Origin: Candidatus Babeliales bacterium
GTDB taxonomy: Bacteria; Babelota; Babeliae; Babelales; JABDEC01
DNA length: 15,452 nucleotides
NCBI GenBank assembly: GCA_031292305.1
Contig: JARLHJ010000026.1
Coordinates: 1-15,452, forward strand
Direction of reading: 5' to 3'
Position numbers and translations under genes: made by a program. Positions 6,414 to 12,890 of this stretch are shown here, piece by piece. The notes beneath the pieces were generated by a model that did not search any database, was not told where the DNA came from, and saw nothing but the letters and a program-made list of their open reading frames with translations. Position 1 is the stretch's first letter, and each line of letters begins with the position of its first letter.

Positions 6414-7390
6414 ATAAAGCTCACTAATACAAAATATGGGTATTGTAAAATGTAATTCGAAATCTTTTTATCTTCAAACTTTTCTTTTTCATAATATTCA
6501 ATTTTATTTAAAATTATATCTAAATCATTATTGTCTTTTGTAGCAGTAACATAATATCCACCACTTTGTTGTGACAATGCTCGCAAAATGCCTTCATTAA
6601 GTTTAGACATTACGACTTGTCCCTGCTTATCTAATTGGTGGCCAGATTGTTTACCATCTTCATCTATTATAGGAATTGGAGCACCTTGCGTTGTGCCTAT
6701 ACCTATAGAAAATATATGTAAATTTTGCTGATTAACTTCTTCTTTTATTGTATTTAAATTGCTAGAAAAATCTTCACCATCAGTCAAAATTACTAATAAT
6801 TTATTTTTATTTATTTGGCTATCTTTAAAGCTTGCAAGCGCTACTTTAATTGCCTGATCTAATGCAGTAGTACCAGAAGAAATAGTCTCAGTATCAACTT
6901 GATCTAAATACATATAAAAAGCTGGGAAATCTCGCGTGAGTGGGCATTGCACAAAAGCAGAACCTGAAAACAAAATTAATCCAACTCTGTCAGTTTTAAT
7001 TAATTTAAGCAAATCTTTAATTTTGTGCTTTGCAAATTCTAATCTATTAGGCTTCAAATCTTTTGCGAGCATACTACGTGAAACATCCAATGCGATAAAT
7101 ATATCACGCCCTGCTTGTTCAATATTTTGCTCTTGCTTGCTCCACATTGGCCCTAATAGCGCCAAAAACAGAAATAATAAACCAAGTGACGACAATATAA
7201 CTTTTATTATTTTGCTTGCATAAGAATAGTGTAATAAAAACTTTTTTTGATGAACTTTGTGTACCAAATAATTTATAACTTTTACTTGTTTTAAAAATTT
7301 AAATATTAAAAGAAATATTGCTATAAACAAAATAGGAAACAACCAAATGTATTGAGGATTTCCCCAATTAATGCCTAAAAAATTTATCAT
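6386..7390 (-). CDS. batB: BatB-like von Willebrand factor A membrane protein
   Basis: The 334-residue protein has N-terminal membrane helices (about 14-33 and 61-80), a VWA domain (about 95-295) and a C-terminal helix (about 315-333). The metal-ion-dependent adhesion site is complete: Asp102-Val-Ser104-Arg-Ser106, the GTTAL Thr174 and TDGED Asp204. This helix-VWA-helix plan is that of BatA/BatB. The TPR (batC) and batD genes follow directly, as after batB in other genomes, so I call this one BatB. No strong ribosome site is visible. A terminator separates it from the gene upstream, and a candidate promoter lies between. Confidence 0.88.
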   Translation of the reverse strand: MINFLGINWGNPQYIWLFPILFIAIFLLIFKFLKQVKVINYLVHKVHQKKFLLHYSYASKIIKVILSSLGLLFLFLALLGPMWSKQEQNIEQAGRDIFIALDVSRSMLAKDLKPNRLEFAKHKIKDLLKLIKTDRVGLILFSGSAFVQCPLTRDFPAFYMYLDQVDTETISSGTTALDQAIKVALASFKDSQINKNKLLVILTDGEDFSSNLNTIKEEVNQQNLHIFSIGIGTTQGAPIPIIDEDGKQSGHQLDKQGQVVMSKLNEGILRALSQQSGGYYVTATKDNNDLDIILNKIEYYEKEKFEDKKISNYILQYPYFVLVSFICFLLEWIL

Positions 7391-7427
7391 AATAATATTT
7401 ATGCTTTAATGTAATTGTTATAAAACT

Positions 7428-7456
7428 AATATTCTTTATTCTAAAATTTTTGGCAA
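7428..7456 (-). promoter_or_regulatory. Candidate promoter of the batB-to-rhodanese operon
   Basis: On the minus strand, TTGCCA (7451-7456) and AATATT (7428-7433) are 17 bases apart. This lies just after the terminator at 7475-7508 and about 40 bases before the batB start, where a promoter is needed. The -10 match is weak. Confidence 0.32.
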
Positions 7457-7474
7457 AAAAATCTATAATAAAAC

Positions 7475-7508
7475 AAATAAGACTTCTAAAAATTTAGAAG
7501 TCTTATTT
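7475..7508 (-). terminator. Strong hairpin terminator after the 179-aa gene
   Basis: 7475-7490 pairs perfectly with 7493-7508; the core AATAAGACTTCTA is matched by TAGAAGTCTTATT. On the minus strand the arm is followed by a T-rich stretch (TTATTTGTTTTATT). A's on one side and T's on the other could allow it to act in both directions, but only the minus strand has a gene reading into it, ending at 7535. Confidence 0.8.
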
Positions 7509-7534
7509 TAAATATCTTAAATTTGATCTATTAC

Positions 7535-8074
7535 TTATTGCTTTATTATATTTTTTAACTTTCCAATATCAAGCTTTTCAAAAAAACTTCCCGCTAAACC
7601 AAAATATACAGGAACTTGATCGTATTCATTTGGCTCCCCGGCAATAATTCCATAAACAAGGGCATTAGGCGATTCTAAACCAAATTGATTAATAACTTTA
7701 TCTCGTTCATTAATATCTTCAAATTGATTAATCATTAATCTAACGATTGTTGAATCTATAATTACTAACTCTCCAAAATTAAACTTATTTTTATCACTAA
7801 AAGACCATCCATTTTCAGCCGCAATTGGTTTAGATTCAAATGCTTTGTCCGCTAGAACATGAAACATAACACCTAAATTATTTTTATTTAAAACCGTGCC
7901 ATATTCTTGTGCGTATACATTGATTCTCTTTAAAATGTCAAAAATTCTTAATCCCTTGCCTATAGATGTATTTAAAATTTGGCCTCTGGTTACTAATTTT
8001 TGTAATTCTTCAGACGCATTTAATGAATTTGACATAATCACAGATAACAATATCAACAATAATATTTTTTTCAT
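7535..8074 (-). CDS. Secreted protein of unknown function between BatA and BatB
   Basis: I do not recognise this 179-residue protein. It has a clear Sec signal peptide (about 1-20, ending SNSLNA before SEE) and no further membrane helix, so it is probably periplasmic or released. The mature part is of mixed alpha/beta character with no cysteines, repeats or catalytic motif I can name; GELVIIDSTIVRLMINQF and NALVYGIIAGEP look like buried strands. The ATG at 8074 has AAAGG with good spacing. A strong terminator follows the gene and a 135-base gap precedes it, so it may be its own unit even though it sits inside the Bat cluster. Its position suggests, but does not prove, a role with the Bat proteins. 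Confidence 0.8.
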   Translation of the reverse strand: MKKILLLILLSVIMSNSLNASEELQKLVTRGQILNTSIGKGLRIFDILKRINVYAQEYGTVLNKNNLGVMFHVLADKAFESKPIAAENGWSFSDKNKFNFGELVIIDSTIVRLMINQFEDINERDKVINQFGLESPNALVYGIIAGEPNEYDQVPVYFGLAGSFFEKLDIGKLKNIIKQ

Positions 8075-8209
8075 TTTTTACCTTTCATTTTTGCGATTTC
8101 AAACAGAAATAGATTCTATATACAGCTTATCATAAATAATTAATTAGAATCAATGACATTTTCCTTTTGAAAAAAACAATCAAGTTTCAAGGTTTAATTA
8201 AGTTAAGGA

Positions 8210-9199
8210 TCATAATCTGAACCATATAAATGTAGTTAAAATCAATTCTAGTAAAAGAAAGAATATAGCCATGAATATTAGGGGAATAAAGAAATCATGA
8301 TATTTAGTATAAATAGTAGTTTCATAATCAGTCTTTTCTAACTTATCAATTGTATCATAAATATTTTGCATATCTGTAGCATTTTGTGCTAAGAAAAATT
8401 TGCCGCCAGTTTGTATAGCAATTTGCTCTAAAAGCCTTGTGTTTAGACTAGAATTACCTTGGTAAATACCCATCATCGGATGATCAATGTATCCGCCATT
8501 TATATTACCAATGCCGATAGTATAAATTTTAACGCCCAATTTTTTTGCAATATTAATAGCAATTTGTGGTTCAATATCTGGTGGGCTTGGTTCGCCATCA
8601 GTAAGTAATATTACAATTTTACTTTTTGCTTTAGAATATTTTAGTCTGTTTGCAGCATTAGAAATTGCTAATGCTAACACTGTGCCTTCCGCATTTATTT
8701 CACCAATTTTATAATCATCTATAATCTGATACAAAATATTTTTATCTAATGTTAATGGGCAACGCGAAACTGTATATTTGCCAAATAATACCAGACCTAT
8801 TTGGTCATCGTGTCTTTTTTCGATAAATTTAATAGCTTCTTCTTTTGCAATATCTATGCGTGATCTACGATCTTTTAGATCATCAAAACATTGCATGCTA
8901 CCCGAAACATCTAATGCTAATACTATATCTATGCCTTCTACATTAATTTTAGATTTTGTATCTACAAATTGCGGCTTTGCGATTAATATAATTAATATTA
9001 ATAGTGAGCAAGCTCGCAAGAAAAAAAGAATAGAGTTGGCATAATTTTTAGTAACAGCATTCTTTTTTAATAAACTTGTAAGTGTGTATTTATACGTTAC
9101 TGCTTTAAAAAATTTTAATTTATAAATTAAAGCCAAGATAAAAATAGGAATTAAAAAATATAAATAATAAAAATTTGCAAGTATTAATGTATTAAACAA
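8210..9199 (-). CDS. batA: BatA-like von Willebrand factor A membrane protein
   Basis: The 329-residue protein has the same plan as the BatB-like protein: N-terminal helices (about 8-27 and 56-74), a VWA domain (about 88-290) and a C-terminal helix (about 305-325). The metal site is intact: Asp97-Val-Ser99-Gly-Ser101, EGTVLA Thr and TDGEPS Asp. The start is a TTG at 9199; no in-frame ATG occurs before residue 102, and an AAGGA ribosome site lies 7 bases upstream (9206-9210), so the TTG start is well supported. It follows the ankyrin-like gene by 19 bases. I call it BatA because it is the first VWA gene in the direction of transcription; it could equally be labelled a BatA/BatB-type protein. 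Confidence 0.86.
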   Translation of the reverse strand: MFNTLILANFYYLYFLIPIFILALIYKLKFFKAVTYKYTLTSLLKKNAVTKNYANSILFFLRACSLLILIILIAKPQFVDTKSKINVEGIDIVLALDVSGSMQCFDDLKDRRSRIDIAKEEAIKFIEKRHDDQIGLVLFGKYTVSRCPLTLDKNILYQIIDDYKIGEINAEGTVLALAISNAANRLKYSKAKSKIVILLTDGEPSPPDIEPQIAINIAKKLGVKIYTIGIGNINGGYIDHPMMGIYQGNSSLNTRLLEQIAIQTGGKFFLAQNATDMQNIYDTIDKLEKTDYETTIYTKYHDFFIPLIFMAIFFLLLELILTTFIWFRL

Positions 9200-9218
9200 A
9201 TTAGATCCTTAATTATGA

Positions 9219-9923
9219 TTAATTAAAATCTTCATCCGTAGTTGATTTATTTTTTTTAATCATCTCACTTAAAATAATTTTTAAGTTATTATCAAATAAA
9301 TCAATTAATCTATGTTCTTTTTCATTTATTTCTATTTTTTGATAAGGATTTATACCTAATTTTAATAAGATAATTACCATTTTGTAGTCTTTAAATTCTA
9401 TAGCTCTATAAAATACATACTTTGCAAACTTAAATTTTATTAAATCCAAACCAATTAAATAATCTAGATAAGACAAGCGATTTTTAAAGTAAATTTTGCT
9501 ACGCAATACTTTATTCAATGAAACATAATTACCATTAAATGCATATGAAATGTACTCAGAATTACTGGGTTTAAGTTCTCTCATATATTCATCGTAGTAA
9601 TCTTCTCTAAGTTCTGATTTTTCGTTTTTAGCAATTTCTATAGATTTATCAGCGCAATATTCAAGTTCATTAAAACATGGAGTATAATTTGTACTAATTT
9701 TCGAAAATCCAAATTGTTGGCCTTTAAAGGGCACAGATACAACCTGCTTTCTACAAGCATTAACCCTATTTAATCCTTCGCCTGCTGCTTTAGAGTAAGA
9801 CCTTGCAATCACTGGTAAAGTTCTAATTGCTACTTGTTTTGCTGCTTGAACTAAATGCATACCATTTATATATGAACTACCCATTAATAAAAACATTAAT
9901 AAATTTTTATTTAAAAGTTTCAT
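9219..9923 (-). CDS. Secreted protein with a possible ankyrin-type repeat
   Basis: The 234-residue protein starts with a hydrophobic signal (about 8-28). The C-terminal third carries one segment resembling an ankyrin repeat (about 169-197): YVFYRAIEFKDYKMVIILL then KLGINPYQ, with the A, V, LL and G positions of that fold. A preceding segment (SEYISYAFNGNYVSLNKVL) may be a degenerate second unit. The middle (about 45-110) is unremarkable. Exported ankyrin-like proteins are often host-directed in intracellular bacteria, but nothing here shows secretion beyond the signal peptide. It has an AGGA ribosome site and is the first gene of the transcript that includes batA. The ankyrin call is tentative. 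Confidence 0.7.
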   Translation of the reverse strand: MKLLNKNLLMFLLMGSSYINGMHLVQAAKQVAIRTLPVIARSYSKAAGEGLNRVNACRKQVVSVPFKGQQFGFSKISTNYTPCFNELEYCADKSIEIAKNEKSELREDYYDEYMRELKPSNSEYISYAFNGNYVSLNKVLRSKIYFKNRLSYLDYLIGLDLIKFKFAKYVFYRAIEFKDYKMVIILLKLGINPYQKIEINEKEHRLIDLFDNNLKIILSEMIKKNKSTTDEDFN

Positions 9924-9967
9924 CAGTAAATCCTAATATGTTTTACGTTATATTTTTCATGAGTTTT

Positions 9968-9996
9968 ATTATAGCTTTAAAATTTTCATCTGCAAA
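9968..9996 (-). promoter_or_regulatory. Promoter of the ankyrin-like gene and batA
   Basis: On the minus strand there is a perfect TATAAT (9968-9973), and 17 bases upstream TTTGCA (9991-9996), or TTGCAG at 16 bases. Transcription would start near 9960, leaving a leader of about 38 bases before the ATG at 9923. Confidence 0.55.
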
Positions 9997-10061
9997 ATTC
10001 ATAATTAGAATTTCTTTATCAGAATTGAATACTTGAAATACGAGATAAATTTATAGAGTTT

Positions 10062-10095
10062 AAAAAAATAAGGCAAGCCGATAACGACCTGCCTT
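10062..10095 (-). terminator. Rho-independent terminator of the DUF1328 gene
   Basis: On the minus strand AAGGCAGGTCG pairs with CGGCTTGCCTT (11 bp, two G-T pairs) around a TTAT loop (10070-10095). It is followed by A and seven T residues (A-run 10062-10068). It lies 24 bases after the stop codon at 10119. Confidence 0.9.
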
Positions 10096-10118
10096 TATAA
10101 GAAATCTATTCTGTTATA

Positions 10119-10298
10119 TTAATTTAATGGCGGTCTTCTGCCAGTTAATAACCAATAAATTAAAGAAATAACAAAAACTACCAAGAAGACATAAAATAAA
10201 ATAACTGCGATGTCAGCTGAAGCTGTAGCAACTCCACCAAAGCCAAAGAAAGCGGCAACCATAGCAAGTAAAAAGAAGGATATAACCCAATTTAACAT
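10119..10298 (-). CDS. Small membrane protein, DUF1328 family (YtjA-like)
   Basis: From the ATG at 10298 the product is 59 residues with two hydrophobic helices: MLNWVISFFLLAMVAAFFGF, then GVATASADIAVILFYVF running into VVFVISLIYWLLTGRR. The pattern of a start MLNW/MLRW, the FGFGG(V/I)A turn, A-x-I-A and a short basic tail is that of the DUF1328 family, which are 50 to 60-residue inner-membrane proteins of unknown function. A longer frame reaches 10331, but AGGGAG (10305-10310) stands 6 bases before the ATG at 10298 and settles the start. It has its own promoter and terminator, so it is monocistronic and divergent from the MutS-like gene. Confidence 0.88.
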   Translation of the reverse strand: MLNWVISFFLLAMVAAFFGFGGVATASADIAVILFYVFLVVFVISLIYWLLTGRRPPLN

Positions 10299-10339
10299 AA
10301 GAAACTCCCTAGAAATATAAATAAAACACACTTAGAAAT

Positions 10340-10369
10340 ATATTATCTTGGATCAAATATAAATTTCAA
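10340..10369 (-). promoter_or_regulatory. Promoter of the DUF1328 gene
   Basis: On the minus strand, TTGAAA (10364-10369) and TAATAT (10340-10345) are 18 bases apart; GATAAT at 16 bases overlaps the same place. The expected start point leaves a leader of about 35 bases that includes the AGGGAG ribosome site. Confidence 0.5.
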
Positions 10370-10486
10370 GAGTCTAGTTCAACCTGAAAACCAGGCTTCT
10401 GCATTCAAATTGAAATAAACTATGGCTTTTTACCCTTCTAATATGTTAATTTTATATAAAGATAAAATTTACTATAAATTGGGGGT

Positions 10487-12646
10487 ATGATGAATTTTTT
10501 TAACAAATGCTTATTAATAATGATTACGCTTCAAATAGCTTTAGTTAATTCTACCGAATTTAGGGGTAGAGGCCGACGCGAACGTGGTGTTAAAAAAGAA
10601 ATAAAAGTTGATGATAATTCAAATCAATTGCTGAATCATATATCAAGCACTAATGTCAAATCTTTACCCGCTGCCAAATCTAAAGAGAAAGTAAAAAGAC
10701 GTGATGCCAATAAGCAAATAATGGATCCCTACGCAAGGCTTAATCAATTAGAAGAGACAATTACAAATACAGACCCAGCAACAATTAGACAAAGATCATT
10801 TGCTATTATTGCAGATGCAGAAAAACAACTGAAGGATAATGACTGGACAAAGAAATCTGTAGTAGATAAAACTACTTTAAATGATTTAAATATTCTAGTC
10901 GGGCCTACAGAAAGTCCCGACGCTAACTTAGCCGCAGTGATAGGCAAAGACGCATTTACTGATATAGGTAAAGCATATTTAACGACTATAATTGCAAGAC
11001 CTACTGATGATATTGAATTGTTACAAAAGCGCCAACAAATAATTAAAGACTTTAATGATTTAAATGAAGACGATTTTAACGCAATACAATCTGAACTTCA
11101 AGAATTTGGATCTCATGAGAATTATTTAATAGGCTTATGGGGTGAAAACTTAGCACAACTTTATCCTCAAAAAGATTATTTTTCAATGATTGGAGCATCT
11201 TATTTAAATGAAAGCAGTAAGGCCTTACAAGCAAAGTCATATTTAGAAAATATAAAAACATTAACTAGCGAGGGCGTAAAAGCAATGGCAGCAGGACTAC
11301 TTATATTATATGGAATTTCCTCAGCTATTGATGTAGATACAGGATATAATGAAGCTATGTCATCATATGCAAATCGTAATTTAGGGTCTGTAATTGGTAG
11401 AGGGTCTGGAATATCAATACCCAAAGAATTCAGTTCTGCTCTAACTTATATTGAACAACCCCAAATACGAGGGGCAATGTTTACTGCCGCAGGTTATAAT
11501 GCTGCAAAAATGTTAAAAACATCTTTACAACAAAGACATGCAGAACTTTTACAACATAATACTTTATTAAAACGTGTAATGCATATAGCGCAATTAATAA
11601 TATCTATGGAAAAAATACGAGATAGATTAAGAGACAAACCAACAAAAAATTTATTGTTTTTTTCTGCTTTAAATGCGTTTTTTGATACTTTACCAAAAGA
11701 ACAGAAAAAAATTGATAAATTATTTGAGTTACTTAAATCAGATACATTTGCAAAAGAAGCTGATGAAACAAACCAGTATGTTTATAACTATGGAAAAGTT
11801 TTAGTGGCCACAAAATTATTAACGGAAATTGAAGAGCATATTGCATTACCAATGGCTGCAATAGCTGAAATAGATACCTTTATGACCTTTGCAAACCTTA
11901 TAAAGACAAGTAAAAATAGTAAATTGAAATATTGTTATCCAAACTTTATAATTAATTCAACACCCGAGCTATATATTGATGAGACATGGAACCCGTTTGT
12001 AAACCCAGAAAAAGTTATTGCAAACAGTGTTACACTTAATAAAAATGTTGGAGAAAATATAGTACTTACAGGGCCTAATTCAGGCGGTAAATCTACAATA
12101 TTAAAGAATATAGCCATTGATTTAATATTGATACAAAGTGCGGCAATAGCACCAGGTAAAAGCATAGATGTAACTCCGTTTTCTAATATTTCAACATACA
12201 TGAACGTGTCTGATAAATCTGTGGGTACAGATCAGGCTTCCCTGTTTCAAGCTGAGGTTGATAGAGTTCTTCAATATGGGGATATAGTTAGGAAATTAAA
12301 AGAAGATAATAAATTTAGCTTTGCCATTTTTGATGAGATTTTTAGTGGAACAAACCCTGAAAAAGCAATAAACAATGGATTAAAAATCGCAAAAGGATTG
12401 ATTAAATATGGAAATAATATGAGTATTATTTCAACCCACTTTAAAGAGTTAGCAATACGATTAGAAGAAGAAACAGGCGGTAAATATAAAAATTATAAGG
12501 TAACGGTTGAAATTCATCCTGATGGCACAGTAAAAAGACTATATAAACTTGAACCTGGGATATCTGACCAAGATATAGCTGATATCGTCTTTAAAGAACG
12601 AGGAAAAAACAGTCCATTCTTTAATGATATAGCGGGACAAAATTAA
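10487..12646 (+). CDS. MutS-family ATPase with an N-terminal signal peptide
   Basis: This 719-residue protein ends in a MutS domain V ATPase. The Walker A is GPNSGGKST (529-537), the Walker B FAIFDEIFSGTN (612-623) and the switch motif STHF (649-652). DEIFSGTN resembles the MutS-related (not mismatch-repair MutS1) type. Residues from about 165 (IARPTDDIELLQKRQQII) match the start of the MutS core/lever domain III. No mismatch-recognition domain I (Phe-x-Glu) is seen. The N-terminus is a Sec-type signal or anchor (MMNFFNKCLLIMITLQIALVNS) followed by an Arg-rich segment (RGRGRRERG). A further hydrophobic stretch lies at 267-282. The start has only GGGGG close upstream; the next internal Met (79) has no ribosome site. 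If exported, its ATP source is a puzzle; a cytoplasmic face with a membrane anchor is the alternative. Confidence 0.85.
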   Translation: MMNFFNKCLLIMITLQIALVNSTEFRGRGRRERGVKKEIKVDDNSNQLLNHISSTNVKSLPAAKSKEKVKRRDANKQIMDPYARLNQLEETITNTDPATIRQRSFAIIADAEKQLKDNDWTKKSVVDKTTLNDLNILVGPTESPDANLAAVIGKDAFTDIGKAYLTTIIARPTDDIELLQKRQQIIKDFNDLNEDDFNAIQSELQEFGSHENYLIGLWGENLAQLYPQKDYFSMIGASYLNESSKALQAKSYLENIKTLTSEGVKAMAAGLLILYGISSAIDVDTGYNEAMSSYANRNLGSVIGRGSGISIPKEFSSALTYIEQPQIRGAMFTAAGYNAAKMLKTSLQQRHAELLQHNTLLKRVMHIAQLIISMEKIRDRLRDKPTKNLLFFSALNAFFDTLPKEQKKIDKLFELLKSDTFAKEADETNQYVYNYGKVLVATKLLTEIEEHIALPMAAIAEIDTFMTFANLIKTSKNSKLKYCYPNFIINSTPELYIDETWNPFVNPEKVIANSVTLNKNVGENIVLTGPNSGGKSTILKNIAIDLILIQSAAIAPGKSIDVTPFSNISTYMNVSDKSVGTDQASLFQAEVDRVLQYGDIVRKLKEDNKFSFAIFDEIFSGTNPEKAINNGLKIAKGLIKYGNNMSIISTHFKELAIRLEEETGGKYKNYKVTVEIHPDGTVKRLYKLEPGISDQDIADIVFKERGKNSPFFNDIAGQN

Positions 12647-12664
12647 AGAATTTTCCAAAAATAT

Positions 12665-12694
12665 TTGACTTTTTGAAAATATTTCATTTAATAT
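12665..12694 (+). promoter_or_regulatory. Candidate promoter of topA
   Basis: TTGACT (12665-12670) and TAATAT (12689-12694) are 18 bases apart, just after the stop codon of the MutS-like gene. If used, transcripts would start near 12700 and carry a leader of almost 200 bases that includes the G+C-rich hairpins. Confidence 0.4.
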
Positions 12695-12770
12695 AAAATA
12701 TATATAGATAAATAATTGCTATGAATTAAATGATTAAAAAGATTAGTATATTTAAAAAATTAAACCTGTA

Positions 12771-12880
12771 CATTCGACTCGCCCTAGGCTTATCAAATAG
12801 CTGAAAGCGTATCGAAGGGCTCGCTTCCATCCGTCGCTCAAGGGCTATGACGGGTAGGCAGTATGAGCAGGGTGGGTGAA
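12771..12880 (+). other. G+C-rich double-hairpin element upstream of topA
   Basis: By hand count 60 of 110 bases are G or C, far above the flanking sequence. It can form two hairpins. In the first, TTCGA (12773-12777) pairs with TCGAA (12812-12816), CGC (12780-12782) with GCG (12807-12809), and an inner arm 12786-12793 pairs with 12797-12802 with two bulged bases. In the second, ATCCGTC (12829-12835) pairs with GACGGGT (12849-12855) around a 13-base loop. GGGCT occurs in both parts. It may be an extragenic palindromic repeat or a structured topA leader. I see no long coding frame of its own. Confidence 0.55.
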
Positions 12881-12890
12881 TGAAAGATGG

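Noticed and set aside
8165-8193. Imperfect hairpin after batA as a terminator
   Set aside because: The pairing needs a bulge and the T-run lies inside rather than after the stem; the evidence is too weak to list.
8770-9050. Plus-strand frames within batA (and similar ones at 6936-7223 and 7896-8135)
   Set aside because: They are antisense to genes with intact domain motifs and have no initiation signals.
10383-10396. Small inverted repeat CCTG/CAGG in the divergent intergenic region as an operator
   Set aside because: Only four base pairs with an A-rich loop; this is expected by chance.
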